NCBI RefSeq assembly: GCF_003570725.1 | Contig: NZ_QWVS01000013.1 | Location: forward strand, 335,628 to 399,627 | Source: Peribacillus asahii | GTDB lineage: Bacteria; Bacillota; Bacilli; Bacillales; DSM-1321 | Direction: 5' to 3' | Length of the DNA: 64,000 nt | In this document: piece by piece, positions 56,074 through 64,000 of the stretch | Layout of the letters: every line of letters starts with the position of its first letter | Numbering within the stretch: the stretch's first letter is position 1 | Notes under the pieces: model-generated | Told to the model about the DNA's origin: nothing | Database searches by the model: none | What the model saw: the letters and a program-made list of their open reading frames with translations, nothing else | Made by a program: the position numbers and the translations under genes

Positions 56074-57534
56074 TTATTTGTTTAAAATTGCTTTCTTTGC
56101 TTCTTCACGGTCGTCAAAGTGCAGCACTTGATCTCCTATTAGTTGATACGTTTCATGTCCTTTTCCGGCAATGACAATGACATCACCAGCTTCAGCTTGT
56201 GAAACTGCATAGGCGATTGCCTCACGACGATCCTCTATTACTTTATACAGTTGGCCGGCAACGCCTGCTTCCATATCACGCAAAATCTGGCTTGGATTTT
56301 CACTGCGTGGGTTATCGGAAGTAAAAATTGGAAGCGTCGCAAATTGACAAGCAATTTTAGCCATCAATGGACGTTTTGTTTTATCTCGGTCGCCTCCGCA
56401 TCCAACAACAACAAAAATCTTTTTCTCCGCAAATTCTTGAACTGTTTTCAACACATTTTCTAAGCTGTCCGGTGTGTGAGCATAATCTACAATAACAGGA
56501 AATGCTTGCCCTGCTGAAACAAGTTCAAAACGACCCGAAACACCCTTTACTTCTTCGATTGATTGAATGCTTGCATCTAGATCTACACCCGCACATAATG
56601 CTGCTGAAATTGCTGCTAGTACGTTATACACACTGAACTTACCCATAAGCTGTAGTTGCACGCGTCGCTCTTCATTGGCAAATACAAGCGTAAATGCGGT
56701 CCCTTTTGCCGAAATATGAATGTCTTTAGCAACGACATCAGCCGGTTTGTCAATCCCATATGTCACAACCGTCGCTGCAGTTGCCTTAATGAAATCTCCT
56801 GCTGCTTCATCATCGGCATTTAACACAGCATATTTAGGACGGTTCTCTATATAGGTATTTCCAAGCTGAGAGAAAAGCAAAGATTTTGCTTGTTTATAAT
56901 GTTCCATCGTTTTATGAAAATCTAGATGGTCTTGTGTTAAATTGGTAAAAACTGCAATATCATAATCACAGCCATGCACCCGCCCAAGCTCTAAAGCATG
57001 TGACGATACTTCCATAATAGCCGTATCTACGTTCGCTTCAATCATTTGATGAAACGCTTGCTGCAACGTTACACTATCGGGTGTTGTATTTTTCGTTTCA
57101 TACGTTTGATCAGCGATCTTCGTATACATCGTACCGATTAACCCGGTTGTTTGTTGTTGGTCACCAAAGATTTTCTCTAAAAGATGGCTCGTTGTTGTTT
57201 TGCCATTTGTGCCAGTAATGCCAATTAAGCGCAGCTTTTGTGTTGGATGACCGTAAAAAGCATCGGCCAGTACCGCCATCGCCCGTTTTGTATCTCGAAC
57301 AACGATAACGGGTACCGGTAGATCAAGCGGCCGCTCAGCAAGAATGGCACTTGCTCCATTGTCTACGGCAGATTTGGCAAACTCATGGCCATCAACTGTG
57401 TACCCTTGAATACAAACAAATAAACTACCGTCCTTTACTTTACGGTTATCATTCTCTATCGAGGTAATGTCTGGATTATCCCCTTCATATTTAACTAAAG
57501 CATGCAAATAAGATAGTAATGTATGTAGCTTCAT
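56074..57534 (-). CDS. murE: UDP-MurNAc-tripeptide synthetase (meso-DAP adding)
   Basis: Adds the third amino acid of the stem peptide. 486 residues. ATP loop [13 protein letters not shown] near 109-121, [10 protein letters not shown] near 182, and the substrate-specificity motif DNPRSE near 404-409. In DNPR, the arginine is typical of meso-diaminopimelate enzymes, so the wall is probably of the DAP type. Confidence 0.97.
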   Translation of the reverse strand: MKLHTLLSYLHALVKYEGDNPDITSIENDNRKVKDGSLFVCIQGYTVDGHEFAKSAVDNGASAILAERPLDLPVPVIVVRDTKRAMAVLADAFYGHPTQKLRLIGITGTNGKTTTSHLLEKIFGDQQQTTGLIGTMYTKIADQTYETKNTTPDSVTLQQAFHQMIEANVDTAIMEVSSHALELGRVHGCDYDIAVFTNLTQDHLDFHKTMEHYKQAKSLLFSQLGNTYIENRPKYAVLNADDEAAGDFIKATAATVVTYGIDKPADVVAKDIHISAKGTAFTLVFANEERRVQLQLMGKFSVYNVLAAISAALCAGVDLDASIQSIEEVKGVSGRFELVSAGQAFPVIVDYAHTPDSLENVLKTVQEFAEKKIFVVVGCGGDRDKTKRPLMAKIACQFATLPIFTSDNPRSENPSQILRDMEAGVAGQLYKVIEDRREAIAYAVSQAEAGDVIVIAGKGHETYQLIGDQVLHFDDREEAKKAILNK

Positions 57535-57725
57535 TTTTCTCCATCCCTCTCAACTTTATCTGAGGATTTATTATAGGTGAATCATTACACCTTGTCGAGA
57601 AAAGCATGTATCATTGCTTTTCTATCGTAGACTCTTCAGCCTTCTTAACTGTTTCCTTTAACTGTTTTATTTCTAAACAAAACCTCCACTCCCTAAACTG
57701 TGTCAGTCAGCTTAGGTTATCGTAA

Positions 57726-57752
57726 AACAAAGCGGCTGATGTTTCAGCCGCT
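57726..57752 (-). terminator. Terminator after spoVD
   Basis: AAGCGGCTGA/TCAGCCGCTT, a short loop, then TGTTTT on the minus strand, about 25 bases past the spoVD stop. Confidence 0.88.
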
Positions 57753-57777
57753 TCCACTAACCATGTTTATTTTATAC

Positions 57778-59700
57778 TTATTCTGTATTTTCGCCAAGAT
57801 AAATTCGTATTGTGGACCCTTCTTTTATTTTCACACCTGCTTCTGGTGCTTGTTTAATAACATAATTACCTTGTCCAGCAATATCGAGCTTTAAATCAAG
57901 CAGCTGCGTTTGTAATTCGTTTTTCGTCATTCCTACAACATTAGGCACTTCAATCATGACAGGGTCGTTCCATTTCCGCTCTTTTTCAATTTGATTTTTT
58001 CGCGGCTTGACATCAAGAGCATGAAGAGAGTCTTCCATGATTTTCCCAACGATTGGAGCAGCAACTACACCACCAAATTGTACAGTCCCTTTTGGATTAT
58101 CTACAGCAACATAAATAACAACTTCTGGCTTGTCTGCCGGGGCGAATCCAATGAAGGAAACGATATGATTATTTTCCAAGTAACGGCCGTTTTCTGCTTT
58201 TTGAGCCGTTCCTGTTTTCCCGCCAACTCGGTAAGATTCTACGAAAGCACCTGCTCCGCTTCCTTTCGCTACAACCGATTCAAGGGCACGGCGCACTTCC
58301 TTCGATGTTTCCTCGGAAATAACGCGCCTCTTCGCTTTAGGTTTCTTCTCCATCACTACTTCCCCTGTTGTTGAATCAATTAGTTCCTTCGCAATATAAG
58401 GTGTATACAGGATGCCGCCATTAACCGCTGCAGAAACAGCCGTTACCTGTTGAATCGGGGTCACAGATACCCCTTGCCCAAACGCTGTTGTAGCCTGCTC
58501 AACCGGGCCAACTCGGTCCATATTAAACATAATCCCTGTACCTTCTCCAGCTAAATCAATACCCGTTTTCGCTCCGAAACCGAAATCTTTAATATATTGA
58601 AACAGCTTGTCTTTCCCAAGACGCTCTCCTAATTGAACGAAGCCGGGGTTGCACGAATTTTCAACTACTTCTAAATAGGTTTGTGAGCCATGCCCGCCCC
58701 TTTTCCAACAACGTAAAGTTGCGCCTGCTACTTCGACATGTCCTGGGTCAAAAAAAGTATCTTTATCTAAATTGACCTTGCCTTCTTCAAGAGCCGCTGC
58801 CAGTGTGATAATCTTAAATGTCGAACCTGGTTCATAGGAACTCCATACTGGTAAATTTCGATTATACACTTCTGGTGGTACCTTTTGGAAGTTAGCTGGA
58901 TCAAAAGATGGCCTACTCGACATCGCTAAAATTTCACCTGAATTCGGATCCATCGCAATTGCAATGATGCCATCCGGATTATAAGTCGCCTCTGCATTAT
59001 CAAGTTCTCGCTCAACAATCGTTTGAATTTTGCTATCAATCGTCAGCTTTACATCATTGCCATCAACAGGCGCTTTATAATCATCTGCCATATTTTCGAG
59101 TCTTTTTCCTTTAGCATCTGAGTAAAATTTCACATAGCCTTTTTCACCACTTAATTCTTTATCGTACGTCAATTCAATGCCCATTAAACCTTGGTTATCT
59201 GAACCAGCAAATCCAAGTACATGTGATAAATAGGAACCAAATGGGTAATGCCTTTTTGAGTCTTCTGCAATATATACTCCCTTTAACCCTAGCGCTTTTA
59301 TTTTTTTCGCTTTTTCATGAGAAATCTTCCGCCCTTCTGGAATACGAACACTCATTGTCTTCTTTGTCAGTAATTCGTAGGCTTTTTGTTTGTCCATATT
59401 TAATATAGAAGCAAGTTGTTCCGCCGCTTCGCCTGGGTTTTCGATTTGCCTTGGAATGACGTATACAGTCGGAGCTGAAATATTAGTTGCAAGCTCTACT
59501 CCATTTCGATCCAATATTTCACCGCGCTTCGGTTCGAACGGAATATTCCGACTCCACAAATCTTCTGCTAAACTCGTTAATTCGTCTCCCCGTAAAAATT
59601 GCACAATTCCTAGGCGAATATCAATAATGAAAAAAATGATAATCCCTGCTGCTAAAGCAATCGCCAGCCGTTTTCGCACCGTTACATTAGAAACTCGCAA
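57778..59700 (-). CDS. spoVD: Sporulation-specific penicillin-binding protein SpoVD
   Basis: Class B transpeptidase for the spore cortex, partner of SpoVE. 640 residues: short N-terminal membrane anchor (about 8-32), PBP dimerisation domain, transpeptidase with STFK (in EPGSTFK), SCN and KTG (in GGKTGTAQ) boxes, and one C-terminal PASTA domain (EVPNVVGMTKNEL). It starts on TTG (59698-59700) with GGAGGTG seven bases upstream, beginning RVSNVTVRKRL like B. subtilis. Confidence 0.96.
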   Translation of the reverse strand: MRVSNVTVRKRLAIALAAGIIIFFIIDIRLGIVQFLRGDELTSLAEDLWSRNIPFEPKRGEILDRNGVELATNISAPTVYVIPRQIENPGEAAEQLASILNMDKQKAYELLTKKTMSVRIPEGRKISHEKAKKIKALGLKGVYIAEDSKRHYPFGSYLSHVLGFAGSDNQGLMGIELTYDKELSGEKGYVKFYSDAKGKRLENMADDYKAPVDGNDVKLTIDSKIQTIVERELDNAEATYNPDGIIAIAMDPNSGEILAMSSRPSFDPANFQKVPPEVYNRNLPVWSSYEPGSTFKIITLAAALEEGKVNLDKDTFFDPGHVEVAGATLRCWKRGGHGSQTYLEVVENSCNPGFVQLGERLGKDKLFQYIKDFGFGAKTGIDLAGEGTGIMFNMDRVGPVEQATTAFGQGVSVTPIQQVTAVSAAVNGGILYTPYIAKELIDSTTGEVVMEKKPKAKRRVISEETSKEVRRALESVVAKGSGAGAFVESYRVGGKTGTAQKAENGRYLENNHIVSFIGFAPADKPEVVIYVAVDNPKGTVQFGGVVAAPIVGKIMEDSLHALDVKPRKNQIEKERKWNDPVMIEVPNVVGMTKNELQTQLLDLKLDIAGQGNYVIKQAPEAGVKIKEGSTIRIYLGENTE

Positions 59701-59788
59701 AAACAGACACCTCCATTCACACTTGCTACAATATATGCTTGTCTTATAGAAGGTAGACTAAGAAAAGCAAAGTCGAATGGGCCACAAC

Positions 59789-59821
59789 GAAAAAGCACCG
59801 GCTTATGCCGATGCTTTTTCG
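59789..59821 (-). terminator. Terminator after pbpB
   Basis: Minus-strand AAAAAGCATCGGC and GCCGGTGCTTTTT pair around a four-base loop (one mismatch-type wobble). Directly follows the pbpB stop and separates it from spoVD. Confidence 0.9.
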
Positions 59822-61987
59822 TTAATCATGTACTTCTTCTTCATCCGGTTCCTTTTTCTCAACGATGTCATTCGGTTTGGTTAATTCAACAATAAGATAA
59901 TCTCCCTCTTTCATCGTCTTACCAGTTTTCATATTTTGTTTTGTTACATACCCAGTACCTGCTGTATTTAATTGTACACCACTAATATTAGCCACCTTCA
60001 TAACATCCCGTAGCGACCAGCCTTGCATATTAGGGGCTTTCATTTCCCCTTCCGTTCGGAAAATAATTTTCTCACCCGGCAGTAAAGCAGCCCCTGCTTT
60101 TGGAGCTTGATCAATTATTTTACGTCCATCGCCAATTGTCACTACTTCATATCCTAATTGCTTAAGTTTTTTTGTAGCAGTTTGAAGTGGTTGGTTCGCA
60201 AAATCTTCAAGCTCGGTCGCTGTTTGTTTTTTTATATTCGTTGGTTCAATATTTAAATATTGTAAACTATTTTGCATAACTGGCTTAAAAATCTCTGATA
60301 CAGGATCTGCTCCTACATAAGAAGTACCCAATTGCGGCTGCTTAACAGCCACATACATAACGAGTTGAGGATCATCCGCCGGTGCCATTCCTAAAAAAGA
60401 AAACATATAGTTATTCCGTCCAACCATATAACGTCCATCTGCTCCAGCAATTTCAGCAGTTCCTGTTTTCCCAGCTACATCATACCCTTCTAAAGCATAT
60501 GGCTTACCCGTTCCTTTTTCAGCTGTTACAACCGTCTCTAAATAATCTCGAACTTCTTTCGCCGACTTCGCCGAAATAGGCTGTCCAACTACTTTCGGCT
60601 TTGTTGTTTTCAACACTTTCCCAGTGTCTTGATTAGAAATACTTTTAATGACGTATGGTCTCATCATCTTGCCATTATTAGCAATCGCTGATGCAGCTTG
60701 AATTTGCTGAATGGGCGTGATTGTTGACCCTTGACCAAATGCCGTTGTGACCTTTTCAATTTTATATTTATATTGAATCCTTCCAATAATTTCATTTGGC
60801 AAGTCGATGCCTGTTTTGTTATCAAAACCAAATTTTGTTAAATACTCACGGAACGTATCGGCACCGATCTTATCCATCGCAAGCGTTGAAAAGGCGACAT
60901 TAGAAGAGCGTTGAACTCCTTCTAGAAACGTCATCGTTTGTCCTGCTGGTATCCCACTATGGTCTCTAGGTGATTTGGACCCCGGTACATTATAGCTCCC
61001 AGATACATACGTCGCATTCGGATTAAATACTCCCTCTTCCACCGCGGCCGCTAATGTAAAAACCTTCATCGTGGATCCTGGCTCGAAGCTTTCTTCAATG
61101 GCTAAATTTCGCCAAGTATCTGCCAAACCTTCCTTCGTAACCGGATGAAAGCTTGGACGTTGTCCCATTGCAACAATTTCACCTGTTTTAGGATTAGAAA
61201 CAATCGCAATGATTTGACTAGGTGTATACTTTTCTTCAACCTTTGTTAAAGCGTCCTCTAATACCGTTTGAACCTTCTTATCAATCGTTAACGTAACATT
61301 CTTCCCATTTTGAGGAGCGGTCACCTTTTCTTGACTATCCGGCAATAACATGCCCCATCGATCACTATCAAAGGTAATCTTCCCATTCTTCTCTAATAAA
61401 TCATCGTTCATATACCGCTCAATTCCAAATTTCCCTACGGTCTCTCCTGTTTTTTCATCTTGTTCCACATAACCAATTAAATGAGAGGCAAATACACCAT
61501 TTGGATAAAAGCGTCGGTTCTTCTTTTGGAACGTAATTCCAGGCATCTCCAGCTCTTCAATCTTCTGTTTCGTTTCGTGTGTTAAATCACGTCCCGCCTT
61601 CCCAAACTCGACTTGAAATAGACCTTTTTTAGTCAAACGTTCATAAATGTCCGACTCATCCATTTCAATGAACTTAGCTAGCTGCTTTGCCGTCTCTTTC
61701 GGATTCTCAACATGCTCTTTCTCTTTTTCACTCAATATCGCTATTAAGGTGAAAGACGACGTATCCTCTGCAATGACTTCCCCATTTGTGTCTAAAATAT
61801 TTCCTCTTTTTGCTTCAAGCACTTGTTCTCTTTCATATTTCTTATCCAGTTTGGATGCCAGTACTTCTCCACCAGCGATACCTGTTGCCTGAATATAAAT
61901 AAAACGAATCAGTAAGACAAAAAAGAGCAGGCCGAAGAAGAAAAATAACCCGGCTGCCCCTCGCTTCATATTTTTTTGTTTGAGCAT
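59822..61987 (-). CDS. pbpB: Septal penicillin-binding protein 2B
   Basis: Essential class B transpeptidase of the division septum. 721 residues: one N-terminal membrane helix (about 10-32), dimerisation domain, transpeptidase boxes STMK (in EPGSTMK), SSN and KTG (in AGKTGTAE), then two PASTA domains. Its ATG overlaps the ftsL stop (TAATG). The order rsmH-ftsL-pbpB is typical of Bacillales. Confidence 0.96.
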   Translation of the reverse strand: MLKQKNMKRGAAGLFFFFGLLFFVLLIRFIYIQATGIAGGEVLASKLDKKYEREQVLEAKRGNILDTNGEVIAEDTSSFTLIAILSEKEKEHVENPKETAKQLAKFIEMDESDIYERLTKKGLFQVEFGKAGRDLTHETKQKIEELEMPGITFQKKNRRFYPNGVFASHLIGYVEQDEKTGETVGKFGIERYMNDDLLEKNGKITFDSDRWGMLLPDSQEKVTAPQNGKNVTLTIDKKVQTVLEDALTKVEEKYTPSQIIAIVSNPKTGEIVAMGQRPSFHPVTKEGLADTWRNLAIEESFEPGSTMKVFTLAAAVEEGVFNPNATYVSGSYNVPGSKSPRDHSGIPAGQTMTFLEGVQRSSNVAFSTLAMDKIGADTFREYLTKFGFDNKTGIDLPNEIIGRIQYKYKIEKVTTAFGQGSTITPIQQIQAASAIANNGKMMRPYVIKSISNQDTGKVLKTTKPKVVGQPISAKSAKEVRDYLETVVTAEKGTGKPYALEGYDVAGKTGTAEIAGADGRYMVGRNNYMFSFLGMAPADDPQLVMYVAVKQPQLGTSYVGADPVSEIFKPVMQNSLQYLNIEPTNIKKQTATELEDFANQPLQTATKKLKQLGYEVVTIGDGRKIIDQAPKAGAALLPGEKIIFRTEGEMKAPNMQGWSLRDVMKVANISGVQLNTAGTGYVTKQNMKTGKTMKEGDYLIVELTKPNDIVEKKEPDEEEVHD

Positions 61988-62340
61988 TATTCCTGCACAA
62001 CCTTCACGTTATTATCATTACGTTTAAGGCCAAGTTCTTCAGCCTTTTTCCATAATCTTTCATAACCACTTAATTCTTTAACCTGTATTTTTAAATCTTC
62101 ATTCGCTTTTGTTTGCTTTTCAATAGAAACTTCCGCTTGCTGAATATCTTTATTTACTTTATAAATAGCAGCCTGATTAGAAATCATTTTGACACTAACA
62201 AATGCCACCATTGCAGCAAGGGCACATAGCAAAAATAGTTCACCAATTGAAATTTTGCTTTTCCGAACGACAACTGTCTGAACAGTTTGTCGCTGCTGTT
62301 CAGGTTGTTGCTCCTGAATTTTTTTAGCAAACGAGTTCAT
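61987..62340 (-). CDS. ftsL: Cell division protein FtsL
   Basis: Small bitopic protein with a basic N-terminus, one helix (about 35-60) and a coiled-coil/leucine-rich extracellular part. It works with DivIC and DivIB. 117 residues from ATG 62340 (GGAG eight bases upstream), the B. subtilis length; the GTG at 62349 is too close to the site. Confidence 0.93.
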   Translation of the reverse strand: MNSFAKKIQEQQPEQQRQTVQTVVVRKSKISIGELFLLCALAAMVAFVSVKMISNQAAIYKVNKDIQQAEVSIEKQTKANEDLKIQVKELSGYERLWKKAEELGLKRNDNNVKVVQE

Positions 62341-62369
62341 TCCACTCACTCCTATTGCGTATCATTTGT

Positions 62370-63302
62370 TTACTGCTTTTCTGCAATTCGTAACTTAGCT
62401 GACCGCGAACGATTATTTCCTTCTAATTCAGCTTCTGAAGGTAAAATCGGCTTTCTCGTAATCAACTTCAACGTTGGCTTAAACTCATCAGGAACAATAG
62501 GCAAACCAGGTGGAAGGTCAGGTAGGGAACTAGCAGCTTTAAATACCTTTTTACAAATACGATCTTCTAATGAATGGAAGGTAATAACAGAGATTCTACC
62601 ACGAGGGTTTAACATGGATATCGCTTGTTCTAACGAATCTTCAAAAACACCTAACTCATCATTTACTGCGATTCGAATTGCTTGAAACACCCGCTTAGCT
62701 GGATGTCCGCCTTTACGTCTTGCAGGGGCTGGAATCCCTTCTTTAATAAGGTCAACTAATTCAAATGTAGTCGTAATTGGTTGTTTGGCACGAGCAGCTT
62801 CAATCTTTCTTGCAATCTGTTTAGAGAATTTCTCTTCTCCATACTGGAAGAAAATGCGTACCAAATCCTCATATGACCATGTATTCACCACATCATAAGC
62901 AGAAATAGAAGCATTTTGATCCATTCGCATATCAAGTGGGGCATCATGTTGATAACTAAACCCTCGCTCTGGTGTATCTAATTGCGGCGAGGAGACACCT
63001 AAGTCATATAAAATACCATCTACTTTGTCCACTCCACGCGCCTGCAGTTCTTCTTGTAAATATTTAAAGTTATTTTGGATGAGCACAACGCGATCACCAT
63101 ATGCACGTAATTTCTCTTTAGCATTTTGGATAGCGGTAATATCTTGATCAAAGGAGTATAGCTTTCCCTCACTAGATAACTGCGAAAGCAAGTATTCACT
63201 ATGTCCCGCTCCTCCAAGTGTACAATCCACATAAATTCCATCCGGTTTTATATTTAAACCATCAACCGTTTCTCTAAGTAGCACAGTCGTATGTTGAAAC
63301 AT
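62370..63302 (-). CDS. rsmH: 16S rRNA m4C1402 methyltransferase RsmH (MraW)
   Basis: N4-methylates C1402 of 16S rRNA. 310 residues from the second ATG (63302; GGAAGG nine bases upstream), starting [18 protein letters not shown]-binding [11 protein letters not shown] near 25-35, GVSSPQLD near 105 and [16 protein letters not shown] near 240-255. Sits between mraZ and ftsL as usual. Confidence 0.96.
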   Translation of the reverse strand: MFQHTTVLLRETVDGLNIKPDGIYVDCTLGGAGHSEYLLSQLSSEGKLYSFDQDITAIQNAKEKLRAYGDRVVLIQNNFKYLQEELQARGVDKVDGILYDLGVSSPQLDTPERGFSYQHDAPLDMRMDQNASISAYDVVNTWSYEDLVRIFFQYGEEKFSKQIARKIEAARAKQPITTTFELVDLIKEGIPAPARRKGGHPAKRVFQAIRIAVNDELGVFEDSLEQAISMLNPRGRISVITFHSLEDRICKKVFKAASSLPDLPPGLPIVPDEFKPTLKLITRKPILPSEAELEGNNRSRSAKLRIAEKQ

Positions 63303-63348
63303 TTTTTTCATCCTTCCAATCGATTAATTGAGTCCCATTCGGGTCGCC

Positions 63349-63780
63349 TTAAATATCAAAGCCGATCATACTCTCTGCTATTTCAGCAAAAGAGTCTTCT
63401 GATGTTGCAAAATAGTCTTCCCAAAGGGGCTTGCTCCAAATCTCAATTCGATTGGACACACCAAGAATTACACATTCTTTTTCCAGTTGGCCATATGAAA
63501 TAAGCGGCGCTGGAATATTAATTCGGCCTTGTTTATCTATGTCGCATTCTGTTGCAGCTGAGAAGAAAAAGCGAGTAAAAGAACGGGCATCTTTTTTCGT
63601 TAATGGCAACGCCTTTAACTTTTCTGTGAGAAGACTCCACTCCGCCATGGGATAACCAAACAAACACTGATCAAGACCGCGTGTCAACACAAATTGTTCA
63701 CCTAGGTTGTCCCGAAATTTCACAGGAACAATCAACCGCCCTTTGGCATCAATGGTGTGATGGTATTCTCCCATAAACAT
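63349..63780 (-). CDS. mraZ: Transcriptional regulator MraZ
   Basis: AbrB-like DNA-binding protein that regulates its own dcw operon. 143 residues from ATG 63780 (GGGGTATTGGGT upstream), starting [14 protein letters not shown], ending [11 protein letters not shown], and containing two DXXXR repeats (DAKGR and DKQGR) as in the family. Phased operator boxes lie directly upstream. Confidence 0.96.
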   Translation of the reverse strand: MFMGEYHHTIDAKGRLIVPVKFRDNLGEQFVLTRGLDQCLFGYPMAEWSLLTEKLKALPLTKKDARSFTRFFFSAATECDIDKQGRINIPAPLISYGQLEKECVILGVSNRIEIWSKPLWEDYFATSEDSFAEIAESMIGFDI

Positions 63781-63787
63781 ACCCAAT

Positions 63788-63837
63788 ACCCCACTTTCTA
63801 CTATCAATGTACCACATTTCTCCACTTATCTCCACTT
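63788..63837 (-). promoter_or_regulatory. MraZ-type operator: 10-bp phased GTGG boxes
   Basis: On the minus strand AAGTGGAGAT (63828-63837), AAGTGGAGAA (63818-63827), ATGTGGTACA (63808-63817), then one degenerate unit, then AAAGTGGGGT (63788-63797) lie in an exact 10-base register just before mraZ. MraZ is known to bind repeated AAAGTG/TGGG-type boxes upstream of its gene. Confidence 0.75.
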
Positions 63838-63924
63838 GTTTTGAATTTAAATACTTTGGACCTATCATTTTCCACTAAATGTTGATTATAGGATAAATAA
63901 GCACTACTAATTGCACTTATATAC

Positions 63925-64000
63925 TTACACAATCCTCCGACATGCAAAAAGAGACAGGCTCAAAACGAGGGCACTGAAAAAGTCCATATCTTTTAACTTT
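63925..64000 (-). mobile_element. Possible C-terminus of an IS1182-type transposase, cut by window edge
   Basis: An open frame enters from the right edge and stops at TAA (63925-63927), reading KLKDMDFFSALVLSLSLF. The ending and the nucleotides CTTTTTCAGTGCCCTCG resemble, from memory, the 3' ends of IS1182-family transposase genes in Bacillus. Only 25 codons are seen, so this is a guess. In B. subtilis bshC precedes mraZ here. Confidence 0.3.

Noticed and set aside
59701..59760. SigE promoter of spoVD
   Set aside because: A CATATATT could be a -10, but no acceptable -35 lies at the proper distance.

Overview
The window is a stretch of core chromosome from a low-GC, endospore-forming Firmicute of the Bacillaceae/Bacillales type. 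This rests on the sporulation genes spoIIGA, sigE, sigG, spoVD and spoVE, the PyrR-attenuated pyr operon, an ileS T-box, and gene order and protein lengths close to Bacillus subtilis. I cannot name the species. All genes but one lie on the minus strand, so the text follows transcription from the right edge to the left.

Right part (about 40-64 kb): the division and cell-wall (dcw) cluster. Order: mraZ, rsmH, ftsL, pbpB, spoVD, murE, mraY, murD, spoVE, murB, divIB, ftsA, ftsZ, then the sporulation locus spoIIGA-sigE-sigG, then ylmC-ylmD-ylmE-sepF-ylmG-ylmH-divIVA. MurE, MraY, MurD and MurB make lipid-linked peptidoglycan precursors. PbpB, FtsL, DivIB, FtsA, FtsZ and SepF build the septum, and SpoVD and SpoVE make the spore cortex. 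Compared with the B. subtilis order as I remember it, murG (between spoVE and murB), ylxW-ylxX-sbp (between divIB and ftsA), bpr (between ftsZ and spoIIGA) and ylmA (between sigG and ylmC) are absent from their usual places. A terminator plus a new promoter sits where murG is missing.

Middle part (about 22-39.5 kb): ileS behind a T-box leader, a DUF975-type membrane protein gene, lspA, the rluD-like ylyB, and the complete pyrimidine operon pyrR-P-B-C-AA-AB-K-D-F-E. The pyr operon has three leaders carrying the same PyrR-binding core and a SigA promoter whose -35 overlaps the ylyB stop codon.

Left part (1-22 kb): a Ppx/GppA phosphatase gene and an ABC ATPase gene, bracketed by near-identical ~36-nt direct repeats; rqcH, the only plus-strand gene; then a calcium-type ATPase, yloC, remA, gmk, rpoZ, coaBC, priA, def, fmt, rsmB, rlmN, prpC, prkC, rsgA, rpe and a truncated thiN. 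This run combines translation, nucleotide and coenzyme functions with the PASTA kinase/phosphatase signalling pair.

I found no CRISPR array, defence island, prophage, tRNA or rRNA. The least expected signals are small: the paired direct repeats around ppx/ABC, a dispersed hairpin repeat with compensatory changes, 10-bp-phased MraZ-type boxes before mraZ, the split dcw cluster, non-ATG starts on all five sporulation genes, and a possible transposase C-terminus at the right edge.
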